Counted from the first letter of the stretch, positions 30,458 through 38,936 are shown. The stretch is 41,803 nt of DNA from Oscillospiraceae bacterium (GCA_031289065.1 JAITQI010000084.1:1-41803), one strand, 5' to 3'. Notes: generated by a model from the letters alone, not told the origin. Numbers and translations: made by a program.

Positions 30458-30724
30458 TTACATCACCCGCAGCAGGAGCAGCAGGGCGAAGCCGGGGAGG
30501 CCCAGCAAGGCGACGACGGCGGCGTTGAGCAGGTTGAGGCCCAGCTCGACGTGCAGCCCCAAGGCCGGGGCGGCCAAGTTGAACACCAGCAGCCCGGCGA
30601 AGCCCAGGGCCGTGTTCAGCAGCACCTTGAACACCCGGCGCACGGGGGCTGTAAACAGCCGCAGGGCCGCCAGCAGAAGGGCCAGGCCGCAGCCCCCGAT
30701 AAGTAACTGTTGGGTCAGCGTCAC
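30458..30724 (-). CDS. bofA: BofA-family pro-sigma-K processing inhibitor homologue
   Basis: 88 residues, nearly all membrane: LLIGGCGLALLLAALRLFTA (helix 1) and the characteristic LLNTALGFAGLLVFNLAAPA...LNLLNAAVVALLGLPGFALL second half. This matches BofA, which in Bacillus holds the SpoIVFB protease inactive until the forespore signal arrives. The start is a GTG at 30724 with GGGAG upstream. The gene follows the yaaL-like gene, the same order as yaaL-bofA in Bacillus, which supports the call; recR, usually upstream there, is absent. Confidence 0.85.
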   Translation of the reverse strand: MTLTQQLLIGGCGLALLLAALRLFTAPVRRVFKVLLNTALGFAGLLVFNLAAPALGLHVELGLNLLNAAVVALLGLPGFALLLLLRVM

Positions 30725-30755
30725 GTGTTTTCACTCTCCCAACCGGCGTGGCCGG

Positions 30756-31052
30756 TTATGTCTCCGCCGCCTGGCGATGCCGGGCCGGGTCGGAGGGCCG
30801 GACGGCGGCGCTGGCTGTGGTCTCGCACTGTAATTCCTTGGCCACCCGGAGATAATAGGCGTACCGGGACTGCAGGGCGTTGATTTGGAAGACCGCCGCC
30901 TCCACCAGCTCCGGTTCCCGGGCGTTGTTGAAGGAGTCCCGGGCGGCTCTGAGGTCTTCCCGGGTCTGCCTCATGCCCTCCAGGATCTCGCGCTTTTCCT
31001 GTTCCCCGGCCGCGTCGGACTTTTTGGCGGAGGGAAAGATCGCCAGCGTCAT
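30756..31052 (-). CDS. DUF2508 (YaaL-like) protein
   Basis: 98 residues, helical and charged. The segment ILEGMRQTREDLRAARDSFN and the motif NAREPELVEAAVFQINALQSRYAYYLRVAKEL match the DUF2508/YaaL family (x-x-F-N-x-x-x-x-P-x-L-v-d-x-A-i-y-x-l-x-a-x-x-x-r-y-x-y-L). The function is unknown. The ATG at 31052 has AGGTGG eight bases upstream and is preferred over the in-frame GTG at 31073. It sits just upstream of the bofA-like gene. Confidence 0.8.
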   Translation of the reverse strand: MTLAIFPSAKKSDAAGEQEKREILEGMRQTREDLRAARDSFNNAREPELVEAAVFQINALQSRYAYYLRVAKELQCETTASAAVRPSDPARHRQAAET

Positions 31053-31521
31053 GTTTTGCACCACCTGTTTCACGATTTACCCGCATGTGCCGTTCTCGCC
31101 ATACAGGTATATTCTCATTGTGGACAATTCATGCCGCCGGTATGCACTGTTTTTACCAGAAATTAGGCGACGAATCCGTTCAGAGATTCCTTGGCGGTTT
31201 TGCCGGAATGCGGCAGGCCGTCCGGCGCATATCGGCGGCTGACCGGGACAAACTATGCTCGGACACTCCGAAGCGCCAAAATCGTTTTCAGGCCGGTGCC
31301 GGTGTTGATAACACAATACCTCAGGCGGAAGGCTAAAACGAATACGGCGGAAAAACGTTCCGCTCACAGGCTTCGACAAAAGAAACCCGGATTCGGCGCG
31401 CAGCGAAGCGGCGCGATCCGCGATGTGCAAATCCGCGCAGCCAACAGAACCCGGGCACAATGCGGAGCGGCAAAACCGCCCGGCAAGGAGTGCCAAGCGC
31501 TTCACGCGAACGCGTGAGGGC
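31053..31521. other. Gene-free gap with local dyads
   Basis: No convincing coding region is seen here. Features are the small perfect hairpin TCACGCG-AA-CGCGTGA (31502-31517) and GC-rich tracts. A 142-codon leftward frame crosses it (31077-31505), but it is Arg/Cys-rich, has no domain and shows no proper start site. It could be a decayed gene or an RNA leader; nothing specific is supported. Confidence 0.4.
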
Positions 31522-31575
31522 GCGCAAACACAAAGGTTCCCCGCCCATGTGGGCGAGGAACCTTTGTGTTTGCGC
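31522..31575. terminator. Large hairpin downstream of degV
   Basis: GCGCAAACACAAAGGTTCC (31522-31540) pairs with 31557-31575 and is extended inward by CGCCC/GGGCG around the loop ATGT. No T tract in the leftward direction. Position fits the end of the degV gene. Confidence 0.65.
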
Positions 31576-31590
31576 CATTGACAATTAAAA

Positions 31591-32448
31591 TTACGCAGTC
31601 AGAAACAGAACCCCCAGCGTCCGTGGGCCGCAGTGGCTGGCGATGGTGCCGGAGGCGTCGGTGACGTGGATGTGTTTGAAGGCGGCGTATTTTTGGATTT
31701 CGGCCCTGACCAGCTCGATGTCGCTCTGGGGGCTACAGGCCTGGGTGATGAACACGTGGTCCAAGTCCAGGTCGTCCCGCCCGGACAGCTGATCCCGGAC
31801 ATATTCGGCCAGCACTTTTTCCATCGCGCCGCGGTATTTTTTGCCCACGCTCATCAGCCCGGCATTGTGGTTGTCCACCCGGATGCAGGGCTTGAGCTTG
31901 AGCAAATTGGCCCCGAAGGCGGCCACCGCCCCGCAGCGCCCGCCGGCCGCCATGAACTCCAGCGTGTCCAGCACAAAGCTGGCCGAGCTCTTCTCCCGCA
32001 GTCGGATGAGCTCCCGTTGGGCCTCGGGGGCGCTCAGGCCGGCTTCCAGCAGTTCCCCGGCCTTGACCACCAGCAACCCCACGCCGGTGGACAGGCTGGC
32101 CGAATCCACCAAGTGGATGTGCCCCAGCTCCTGGGCCACCAACAGGCAGTTCTGGTGGGCCGAAGACAGGCCGGAGCCCAGGTTGATATGGAGAACCTCG
32201 TAGCCCTCCTCCACCCAGCCCCGGAAAAAGGCGGCGTAGTCCTCCGGCGTAATGGCGGCGGTTTTGGGCAGGATGCCCTCCTCCCGCCAAAGCCGGAAAA
32301 TCTCCTGCGTGGAAATGTCCACACGGTCTGTGTACGTCTTTTCCCCGATTTGAATATGTGAGTCGAAGAACCGAACGTCATACCGCTGTTGCAGCGCGGG
32401 GCCGATGTCGCAGGTGCTGTCGGCGCTGAGAATGATCTTGCCGCTCAC
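31591..32448 (-). CDS. DegV-family fatty-acid-binding protein
   Basis: 285 residues. The opening KIILSADSTCDIGPALQQRY, the LPKTAAITPEDYAAFF motif (family form T-S-x-x-s), INLGSGLSSAHQ with the lipid-head-group Ser residues, and the C-terminal HCGPRTLGVLFL (His-x-G-P-G-like) are those of DegV/FakB. FakB proteins present fatty acids to the FakA kinase for phosphorylation and incorporation into phospholipid. No fakA lies here. GTG 32448 is preferred: AAAGGAG ends eight bases before it, whereas the in-frame GTG at 32457 overlaps that site. A consensus promoter lies upstream. Confidence 0.9.
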   Translation of the reverse strand: MSGKIILSADSTCDIGPALQQRYDVRFFDSHIQIGEKTYTDRVDISTQEIFRLWREEGILPKTAAITPEDYAAFFRGWVEEGYEVLHINLGSGLSSAHQNCLLVAQELGHIHLVDSASLSTGVGLLVVKAGELLEAGLSAPEAQRELIRLREKSSASFVLDTLEFMAAGGRCGAVAAFGANLLKLKPCIRVDNHNAGLMSVGKKYRGAMEKVLAEYVRDQLSGRDDLDLDHVFITQACSPQSDIELVRAEIQKYAAFKHIHVTDASGTIASHCGPRTLGVLFLTA

Positions 32449-32489
32449 GCGTTTCACTCCTTTGTGAACATAAATACGCCCACCACAAT

Positions 32490-32518
32490 AGTATACTTGA
32501 AATCGGAGAAAATGTCAA
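32490..32518 (-). promoter_or_regulatory. Promoter of degV gene
   Basis: Leftward TTGACA (32513-32518), 17-bp spacer, TATACT (32490-32495). Confidence 0.85.
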
Positions 32519-32557
32519 AAAGTTGTCACGCGCCGGGGCTGTCGCCTGGGGAATGTG

Positions 32558-33502
32558 TCACTCCGCCACAAACCGTTTCATCTTCTCCGTGGCCTGCCGG
32601 TCCCGGGCGGCGGGGGCGGCGGCGGATCCGGGGTTGGCCCGGGACGGGGTCTGGGGGTGCCGGGCGTCGCCTGTCTCGATGGCGTCCAGAGTCAGCAAAT
32701 TCTTCTCCTTCCAGCTTTTCAGGATGGAGTGCATATATTTCCAGTTGAGGCCGCCGGTTTTGAGGGCGGTCTTGTCATAGGCCAGGGCGATGACGTCGGG
32801 GACAAAGCCCATGGCGATCCAGTCGGACACATATTTTTCCTCGCTGGCCGACGGGCCGCGCCCGGCGATGCCCAGAGCGCGGTAGACCACCGACGTGCTC
32901 TGCCGGGCGGACTCCCGGGTTTGGATATACTGCTCGGCCCGCTCCTCGGAGTCGATGCCCTCCTGTTCCCAGAGGGCGGCCTGTTTGTCGATCTGCCGCA
33001 GGGTGGGCATCCGCCCCGGCCCCCAGCGGCGGGCGGCGTCCTCCAGGCAGTGGCTGATGAGCAGGGAGATGACGCCGGGGGAAAACCCCCGCCAGTCATA
33101 CAGCCCGAACAAAATCTGCAAATCGCTGCTGGACAGCACCCGGCCCAGGCGGCGTTGGGTCTCCTCGGCCACATGGCGAAAAGCCGGATGTTCCTCCAGC
33201 CCCCGGGCCACCTCTTTGCCGGAATAGTCCGGCCTGACGTCCGAATCCACATGTACCGCCTGCCCCAGGGCTTCGGACAGCAGCCCCGCTTTTTGCAACA
33301 GAGACAACGCCTCGCTCAGCGCCTCCCGGGACAGGCCCAGGTCGGCGCACAGCGGCCGGTCGTCGCACCGGCCGTTCTGGCGCAACAAATACAAATACAC
33401 CCGGGCCGCCGCGCCGCTGCCGGTGTTCAGCAGGGCGGCCACCGTGGCGTCTGTCAACGAATAGACCCCGCCCGAAGGCAGGGCAAACATGCGCTCGGAC
33501 AT
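32558..33502 (-). CDS. DnaD-domain replication-initiation/helicase-loading protein
   Basis: 314 residues. A winged-helix N-terminal part covers about 1-90 (TVAALLNTGSGAAARVYLYLL, LGLSREALSEALSLLQKAGLL). Two DnaD-type helical domains follow, about 125-200 (LQILFGLYDWRGFSPGVISLL) and 205-285 (VSDWIAMGFVPDVIALAYDK, LNWKYMHSILKSW). The YD...G-x-s-x-x-v-i-x-l-l-x-x-Y and Y-x-x-x-I-L-x-x-W motifs are diagnostic. These proteins act with DnaC-like loaders in chromosome (or phage) replication; clostridial genomes often place one beside a dnaC gene, which is absent here. AGAGGT lies ten bases upstream of ATG. Confidence 0.88.
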   Translation of the reverse strand: MSERMFALPSGGVYSLTDATVAALLNTGSGAAARVYLYLLRQNGRCDDRPLCADLGLSREALSEALSLLQKAGLLSEALGQAVHVDSDVRPDYSGKEVARGLEEHPAFRHVAEETQRRLGRVLSSSDLQILFGLYDWRGFSPGVISLLISHCLEDAARRWGPGRMPTLRQIDKQAALWEQEGIDSEERAEQYIQTRESARQSTSVVYRALGIAGRGPSASEEKYVSDWIAMGFVPDVIALAYDKTALKTGGLNWKYMHSILKSWKEKNLLTLDAIETGDARHPQTPSRANPGSAAAPAARDRQATEKMKRFVAE

Positions 33503-33538
33503 AACCGTCTATACCTCTTCCGTGTGTTCTCTCTCTCC

Positions 33539-33567
33539 ATTATACAGCAAGCGGCCCCGTTCGCCAA
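33539..33567 (-). promoter_or_regulatory. Promoter of dnaD-type gene
   Basis: Leftward TTGGCG (33562-33567), 17-bp spacer, TATAAT (33539-33544). Confidence 0.75.
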
Positions 33568-33599
33568 GGGCGGCGGCGAAATTTTAGGGGCCCCGCCGT

Positions 33600-34835
33600 T
33601 CACCAACCGAACACGGCCAGCCGCCGCAATACCGCTTCGTCCACCCGGGCTTCGGGCAGCGCGCCGGATAGCACCGCTTGGAGTACGCCCGCCCGGGCGT
33701 CGGCCAGGTCCTGGGGCATGAGAAGCACGTCGCACCCGGCCTTCAGGGCCAGGACGGCGGCCTCCCCGGCGGGCCAGCGGTCGGTGACGGCCTTCATGCG
33801 CAGGGAGTCGGTGACCACCAGGCCGTCAAACCCCAGCTCCCCCCGGAGAAAACCGGCGACGATGTCCGGGGACAGGGAGGCGGGGGTGTCGTCCCCGGTG
33901 ACCGCGGGCAGGGCGATGTGCCCCACCATGACCAGGTTGGTCCCCGCCGCCAGCGCGGCGGAAAAGGGCGGCCACTCCGTTCCCCGGAGGTGTTCCAGGT
34001 CATAGGGCAGGGAGACCGCCCCGGTGTGGCTGTCCCCCGCGGTGCCCCCGTGGCCGGGGAAGTGTTTTATACAGGGCTGGACGCCGTGGGCCAGCAGGGC
34101 TTTTACCGCCTGAGGGGCCAGCAGGGCCACGGCTTGGGGATCGGCGGAGAAGGCCCGGTTGCCGATGACGGTGTTGTTGGGGTTGGTCAGCACGTCGCAC
34201 ACCGGGGCGAAGTCCACCGTGAACCCCCAGTCCGCCAAGGCGGCCCCCAGGGCGTCCACCGCCGCGTAGACCTCTTGTTCGCCGCTCAGCCGCCCCATGG
34301 CGGGGGTTTTGGGAAAGGAACCCACGCCCCCCAAACGGGACACCCGGCCCCCCTCCTCGTCCACGCCGACGGCAAAGCCGGGCCCGCCCGCCTGGCGGAA
34401 GGCCGCCGTCAGCGCCCGCACCTGGGCTTCGTCCCGGATGTTCTCCCGGAAGAGCACCACGCCGGACACCGGCGTCTCGGCCAAGGCCCGGGCGGTTGCG
34501 TCGGTGAAGGCGTAAGCCGTCCCGCCGAGCTGGTCGGGGGCGACCCAAAACAGGGAGGAGACCTTTTCCGTCAGGCTCATCCCGGCCAGGGCGGTCTCGG
34601 GGTCTCCCGCCTCGGGTTTGTCCGGCGTGGGGGACGGCGGCGGCTCAGGCGTTTCCGGCGCGGGGAACGACGGCGAGGGCGTCTCCGGCGTGACCGTTTC
34701 CGTCGGCGGGACGGGCGCGGCGACAGACGGCGGGGCCGTATCCGGAGCGGGGGAGGGCGTTTCGCCGTCCCCCACCCCGGCGGCGCAGCCGGACAGCAGC
34801 AGGATACACAGGGCAAATCGGCTCAATCGTTTCAT
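33600..34835 (-). CDS. Lipoprotein glycoside hydrolase family 3 (beta-N-acetylhexosaminidase, NagZ-like)
   Basis: 411 residues. A lipoprotein signal peptide (KRLSRFALCILLLSGC, lipobox Cys17) is followed by a Pro/Thr/Glu-rich linker (about 20-78) and the GH3 TIM barrel. Motifs: GVVLFRENI, GVDEEGGRVSRLGG, the NagZ loop KHFPGHGGTAGDSH with the catalytic His/Asp pair, and the nucleophile in VVTDSLRM. NagZ enzymes remove N-acetylglucosamine from muropeptides. Anchoring on the outer face of the membrane fits a wall-recycling role in Gram-positives. The ATG at 34835 has only a weak ribosome-binding site. It is followed on the same strand by the dnaD-type gene, which has its own promoter. Confidence 0.9.
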   Translation of the reverse strand: MKRLSRFALCILLLSGCAAGVGDGETPSPAPDTAPPSVAAPVPPTETVTPETPSPSFPAPETPEPPPSPTPDKPEAGDPETALAGMSLTEKVSSLFWVAPDQLGGTAYAFTDATARALAETPVSGVVLFRENIRDEAQVRALTAAFRQAGGPGFAVGVDEEGGRVSRLGGVGSFPKTPAMGRLSGEQEVYAAVDALGAALADWGFTVDFAPVCDVLTNPNNTVIGNRAFSADPQAVALLAPQAVKALLAHGVQPCIKHFPGHGGTAGDSHTGAVSLPYDLEHLRGTEWPPFSAALAAGTNLVMVGHIALPAVTGDDTPASLSPDIVAGFLRGELGFDGLVVTDSLRMKAVTDRWPAGEAAVLALKAGCDVLLMPQDLADARAGVLQAVLSGALPEARVDEAVLRRLAVFGW

Positions 34836-34951
34836 GAGACGATTGTATTCTCTTCGTCGCCGATTGTCAACGGGGACAATCTACAATGGACGATGGACGA
34901 TTGACAATAAAGGCAGCGGGGAAAACATTCCCTGGGCGGGGGGGAATTCTA

Positions 34952-34980
34952 TTGCCAGGGGCGCGGTTTTTCGGTATAAT
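34952..34980 (+). promoter_or_regulatory. Promoter of GH31 gene
   Basis: TTGCCA (34952-34957), 17-bp spacer, TATAAT (34975-34980). The roughly 85-nt leader contains AAACAGAAA (about 35000-35008) and its complement TTTCTGTTT (about 35043-35051), which could fold and bring the Shine-Dalgarno close to the hairpin. Confidence 0.8.
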
Positions 34981-35071
34981 ATAGCAGATAGGCAGAAGAC
35001 AGAAAACAGAAACCGGACGGCGGGGTTGGCCGTGTTTACGTGTTTTCTGTTTCTTGAAAGGTGGTTTCAGC

Positions 35072-37048
35072 ATGTTGCGGGTGGATGTCAAGGGCGACAA
35101 GCTGACGGTGTATCTGGGGGAACGCCCGGTCATCGTTCACACGCCGGACGCGCCCTTTGTCCATGTGGGCAAAGGCGTGGGCCGGTTTCGCGCCCATGGC
35201 GGCCACTGGCGGGTGTCGGACGGGCAGTTGCGGCGCACGGCGCTGACCGGGGCGCAATACGACGCGGGGCGGTCGGCCGTGCGGTTTTCGGGGGGGGATT
35301 ATTCCCTCACGTTTCATCTGTCCGAGACCGAGGGCAGCCTGATTCTGACCACCCAGCGGGCGTCCACCGGCCTCAACCGGATTTGGCTGAGCTTTCCGGC
35401 CAAATCGGGGCAAGGGGTGTACGGCGGCGGGGCCCAATACGGCGGGCTGGATTTGCGGGGCCATCGGGTGCCCCTGTGGGTGCACGAACGGCGGGTAGGA
35501 CGGGAGAGCGCCCGGCTGCCGCTCCTGCGGGCCAGCGGCCATCACGCCACCCAGTTCCCCCACCCCTCCTTTTTTACCCAGGACGGACTGTTTGTGTATT
35601 TGGACTCCCCGGCCTACGGCGCGCTGGATTTCCGGGACGCCCGGCGGCACAGGGCCGAGCTGTGGGAACTGCCTTCGGCGGTGGTGGTGGGCGTGGAAAC
35701 CGAGATTCCGGCCCTGGCGCGGCGCATGAGCCGGGTGCTGGGCCATCAGTCGGTGCTGCCCTACTGGAGCGTGGAAGGGGTTTGGATGGAGGCCGCCGGG
35801 GGGATGCCCGCCCTGGTGGCGCGGCTGGACAAAGCGGTGTCGGCGGGGGTGCAGGTGTCGGCGGTCTGTCTGCGGGACTGGTCGGGCCGGCGGGAGACTG
35901 CCCGGGGGCCGCGGGTGTTTTACGACTGGACCCCCAACCAGGAGCTGTATCCCCGGCTGGACAAGGTGGTGGGCGAGCTGTCCGCCGCCGGTGTGCGGAC
36001 GCTGGCCTACATCAACCCACACATGGCCATCGAGGGGCGGCTGTTCGCCGAGGCCTCCATGGCGGGGTACCTGGTGCGCAAGCCGGAGGGCGGCAACTAC
36101 ATCAACGACATGGGCGGCTTTATGGCCGGGCACCTGGATTTGACCAATCCGGACGCCTGCGCCTGGTTCAAGGAGATCATCAAGAACAACATCCTCAAAC
36201 GGGGTTTTTCCGGCTACATGGCCGATATGGGGTATTACCTCCCGGCTCGGGGGGTGCTGCAAAACGGCGAAAGCCCCAACCGGATGCACAACCGCTGGCC
36301 GGTGCTGTGGGCCAAGCTCAACCGGGAGGCTGTCCGGGAGGCCGGGCGGGCCAACGACACGGTGTTTTTCACCCGGGCCGGATACGGCGGCTCCTGCGGG
36401 CAGACCATGCTGACCACCACCGGGGAGCACAACGCCGGTTGGGGGGCGGAGGACGGCCTGCCCTCGGCGCTGACCGCCTCCCTGACCCTGGCGTGCAGCG
36501 GCATGGGCCTGTCCCTGAGCGACATCGGCGGCAACATGGCCTTTTCGGCCCGCCGGAGCAAGGAGATGTACCTGCGGTGGGCGGAATACGCCGCCTTCAC
36601 GCCGGTCATGCGCACCGTTTCCCTGCCCGGGCAGCTGGATTTTGACACAGACGAGGAGATCCTCGCGCTGTTCGCCCGGCTGAGCCGTCTCCACGCCGCC
36701 CTGGCCCCCTACACCCACGCCTGCGTCCGGGAAAACGCCGGGGAGGGCCGCCCGGTGATGCGCCCCCTGTTTATGGAGTTCCCCCAGGACGAGCGGGCCC
36801 GCCGGGTGACCAACGCCTACATGCTGGGCGGGGAGCTGCTGGTCGCGCCGGTGATGCAGCGGGGCCGCCGGGAGCGAGGGGTCTACCTGCCCGCGGGGAA
36901 TTGGGTTCATCTGTGGAGCGGCAAGGCTTACATCGGCGGGGAACACACGATGGACGCCCCGCTGGGCCGCCCGCCGGTGTTCTATCGCCCCACCAGCCGG
37001 TTTGTCGAGGTGTTTGAAAACGTAAACGACGCGGCGACGAACAATTGA
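35072..37048 (+). CDS. Glycoside hydrolase family 31, close to sulfoquinovosidase (YihQ)
   Basis: 658 residues, no signal peptide, so cytoplasmic. Along its whole length it follows the YihQ branch of GH31: CLRDWSGRRETARGPRVFYDW, TLAYINPHMA, DLTNPDACAWFKEIIKNN, GYMADMGYYLP (nucleophile Asp385), FFTRAGYGGS, LACSGMGLSLSDIGGN, FTPVMRT and GRPVMRPLF. YihQ releases sulfoquinovose from plant sulfolipid glycosides. Compared with the E. coli enzyme from memory, Arg301 of the sulfonate pocket is kept, but Gln288, Trp304 and Tyr508 correspond to Arg, Tyr and Asn here. The acid/base Asp of the WxGD motif is Glu452 (TGEHN). The substrate may therefore differ. No other sulfoglycolysis gene is present. AAAGGTGG precedes ATG by seven bases. 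Confidence 0.88.
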   Translation: MLRVDVKGDKLTVYLGERPVIVHTPDAPFVHVGKGVGRFRAHGGHWRVSDGQLRRTALTGAQYDAGRSAVRFSGGDYSLTFHLSETEGSLILTTQRASTGLNRIWLSFPAKSGQGVYGGGAQYGGLDLRGHRVPLWVHERRVGRESARLPLLRASGHHATQFPHPSFFTQDGLFVYLDSPAYGALDFRDARRHRAELWELPSAVVVGVETEIPALARRMSRVLGHQSVLPYWSVEGVWMEAAGGMPALVARLDKAVSAGVQVSAVCLRDWSGRRETARGPRVFYDWTPNQELYPRLDKVVGELSAAGVRTLAYINPHMAIEGRLFAEASMAGYLVRKPEGGNYINDMGGFMAGHLDLTNPDACAWFKEIIKNNILKRGFSGYMADMGYYLPARGVLQNGESPNRMHNRWPVLWAKLNREAVREAGRANDTVFFTRAGYGGSCGQTMLTTTGEHNAGWGAEDGLPSALTASLTLACSGMGLSLSDIGGNMAFSARRSKEMYLRWAEYAAFTPVMRTVSLPGQLDFDTDEEILALFARLSRLHAALAPYTHACVRENAGEGRPVMRPLFMEFPQDERARRVTNAYMLGGELLVAPVMQRGRRERGVYLPAGNWVHLWSGKAYIGGEHTMDAPLGRPPVFYRPTSRFVEVFENVNDAATNN

Positions 37049-37079
37049 CAATTGACGATTGACGATGGACAATTTTTTT

Positions 37080-37117
37080 GGGGTGCGGTGGGTTTCCTCC
37101 GCATCCCCTGTTTTTTT
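37080..37117 (+). terminator. Terminator of GH31 gene
   Basis: GGGGTGCGG (37080-37088) and CCGCATCCCC (37099-37108, one bulge) then TGTTTTTTT. It is preceded by a TTGACGATTGACGATGGACA-type short repeat (37045-37072), similar to 34880-34912. Confidence 0.8.
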
Positions 37118-37121
37118 GGGG

Positions 37122-37149
37122 TTGAATTTTTGACAGAGCGTGATATGAT
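37122..37149 (+). promoter_or_regulatory. Promoter of SLH/DNRLRE gene
   Basis: TTGAAT (37122-37127), 16-bp spacer, TATGAT (37144-37149). An alternative -35, TTGACA, lies at 37130-37135 without a good -10. Confidence 0.6.
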
Positions 37150-37199
37150 TGCTGTTAGGGACGTTTTTTGGCCCGTTATTTTTAGGGGAGGGGTTTCTT

Positions 37200-38816
37200 T
37201 TGAAACGGCATTTGAGGGTTATTGCCGCGTTGTTTTGCGCTGTGGGGGCGCTGGTTTCCTGTGTGCGGCCGGCGGTTGCCGCGGGGGGACATTGGGCGGA
37301 CGACCAGATGCGGGCCTGGCAGGCCAAGGGGATTGTGCGCCCGGAGGGGGACGGCGCTTTTCGGCCGGACGACCCGGTCACCTCCGTGGAAGCGGCGGAT
37401 TTGCTGACGGCGGCGTGGTCTGTTTGGACGCCCGCGCCGGAGGCGGGCCTGGCGGACGACGACGGGGCGCGGTTGACTCGAGAGGCGGCGGCGCTGGCGC
37501 TGTATGACATATTCCGGTCCTCCTTGGAGGAGGTCCGCAAGACGGATTTTACGGATTTTGACCAGGTCTCCCCCGCGGCGGCGGACGCCGTGGCGGTGTT
37601 GGCGGGCAACGGCGTCATCGCCGGGTATCCAGACGGGCGGGTGGGCCCCGACCGGGCCGTGACCCGGGCGGAGTTCATCGCCATGACCGACCGCCTACTG
37701 CGCCTCGCCGGGCAAAAGGGCGCGACCGTCCTCGTGCAGGACACCGAAAACACGGCGGCGGCCCACATCTCCGAAGCCGAGCCGGACACGGGGGCCACCG
37801 ACGCCCAGGACATGGGCACGGTGGCGATCGGCCGGGGGGCCGACGGGGCGCGCCGGGCGCTGCTGTTGCGCTTCCCGCTCCCGGCGGGGATTTTGGCGGC
37901 TGAGGTGACCTCGGCCCGGGTCTATGTGCACTACCGGTCGGGGGATACGCCCGCGCTGCAAGTCTCCGCCGTCACGGGCAGCTGGAGCACCGCCACGGCG
38001 ACCTGGAACGAAACCGCGCCGTATCTCTCCGAGGCGAACCAGTCCCCTGTCTCCGAAGACGGCGGGGCGGGCTGGTATACAATCGACGTGACCGCCCTGG
38101 TCAAGGGGTGGCTGTCGGAGGACCTCAACAACAACGGCCTTGTCATCGAGGAGACCCAGAGCGGCCACCAGGCCGTCTTTGACTCGGCGTTTAGCTGGGA
38201 AGAGGGCTATTGCCCCAAGCTGGAAATCGTCTACACCCCCGGCGCGGAGACCGAGCGGTACGGAAAATACGCCTTTGAACGCCAGGCGACAGGCAACTGC
38301 ATGTCCTTCGCCCTGCGGGACAGGGACATGATCCTGTACGACGATCTGTTTGACACGCCCGCCTTCCAGGCCGCCTACGACGCGGGGGGGACGGCGGCGG
38401 CGTTCACCTACGTCAGGGCCCGGGTGCTGGCCTATGTGGAGGAACACAAGGAATCCCTGCGGGTGGAGGCCATCCGGCCGCTGGACGGGTTTGACGGGGC
38501 CATCGACCCCGAGACGGAATACCGCGTCGCCCTGCGCGTCGGCTTCCGGGACAGGAGCTTCCCCGAGGGGATCCAGGTGGACGAGGACTTTGACTACCAC
38601 TTTTGGGCTCAGCTGGCGGACGGAAGCTGGGCGGAAAAGACCCCGCAGGAGGCCGCCCGCCGAGTTCCCGGCGCCAACGCCGCCACCGATCCCGGCGCCT
38701 ATCCGTGGCACCAGGGGTACATGTGGGGGTATGAGAAGTGGAACGACTACTACACCAGCGACGTGGCCTATTTCGCCGTGACGAAGACGGCAGATAACTT
38801 TACGGGGAGCAATTAA
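37200..38816 (+). CDS. Secreted SLH-DNRLRE protein with a Cys/His C-terminal domain
   Basis: 538 residues from a TTG start (GGGGAGG upstream). The signal peptide runs to about residue 28 (LRVIAALFCAVGALVSC). Two SLH-like modules sit at the N-terminus, about 28-75 and 115-165 (GVIAGYPDGRVGPDRAVTRAEF). A DNRLRE beta domain follows at about 175-345 (LLLRFPLPAGILAAEVTSAR, SWSTATATWNETAP, GWYTIDVTALVKGWL, FDSAFSWEEGYCPKLEIVY). The last 180 residues have GNCMSFAL (Cys367) and DYHFWAQLADGSWAEKTP (His467). This resembles NC-x-x-(Y/F)-A...HFY-x-q-x-x-d-G-x-W-x-x-K-P proteins that may have a papain-like Cys/His site. Enzymatic activity is inference. Confidence 0.8.
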   Translation: MKRHLRVIAALFCAVGALVSCVRPAVAAGGHWADDQMRAWQAKGIVRPEGDGAFRPDDPVTSVEAADLLTAAWSVWTPAPEAGLADDDGARLTREAAALALYDIFRSSLEEVRKTDFTDFDQVSPAAADAVAVLAGNGVIAGYPDGRVGPDRAVTRAEFIAMTDRLLRLAGQKGATVLVQDTENTAAAHISEAEPDTGATDAQDMGTVAIGRGADGARRALLLRFPLPAGILAAEVTSARVYVHYRSGDTPALQVSAVTGSWSTATATWNETAPYLSEANQSPVSEDGGAGWYTIDVTALVKGWLSEDLNNNGLVIEETQSGHQAVFDSAFSWEEGYCPKLEIVYTPGAETERYGKYAFERQATGNCMSFALRDRDMILYDDLFDTPAFQAAYDAGGTAAAFTYVRARVLAYVEEHKESLRVEAIRPLDGFDGAIDPETEYRVALRVGFRDRSFPEGIQVDEDFDYHFWAQLADGSWAEKTPQEAARRVPGANAATDPGAYPWHQGYMWGYEKWNDYYTSDVAYFAVTKTADNFTGSN

Positions 38817-38912
38817 GAATTAATGAAGAATTAAAAATTGCGGAGCCGCTGCGCGGCAATTTAAATTATCGCGCTTCAGCGCGATTCCGCAATTTTTAAT
38901 TCTTAATTATTT
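38811..38912. repeat. Full dispersed three-way-junction element, forward copy
   Basis: Outer arm AAGAATTAAAAATTGCGGA (38826-38844) is the perfect reverse complement of 38886-38904. Directly inside lie hairpin GCCGC-TGC-GCGGC (38845-38857), a 10-nt palindromic spacer AATTTAAATT, and hairpin ATCGCGC-TTCA-GCGCGAT (38868-38885). No unpaired bases separate the arms from the hairpins. It begins at the stop codon of the upstream gene. Confidence 0.9.
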
Positions 38913-38936
38913 AATATATAATCTCGTTTTTGGGGG

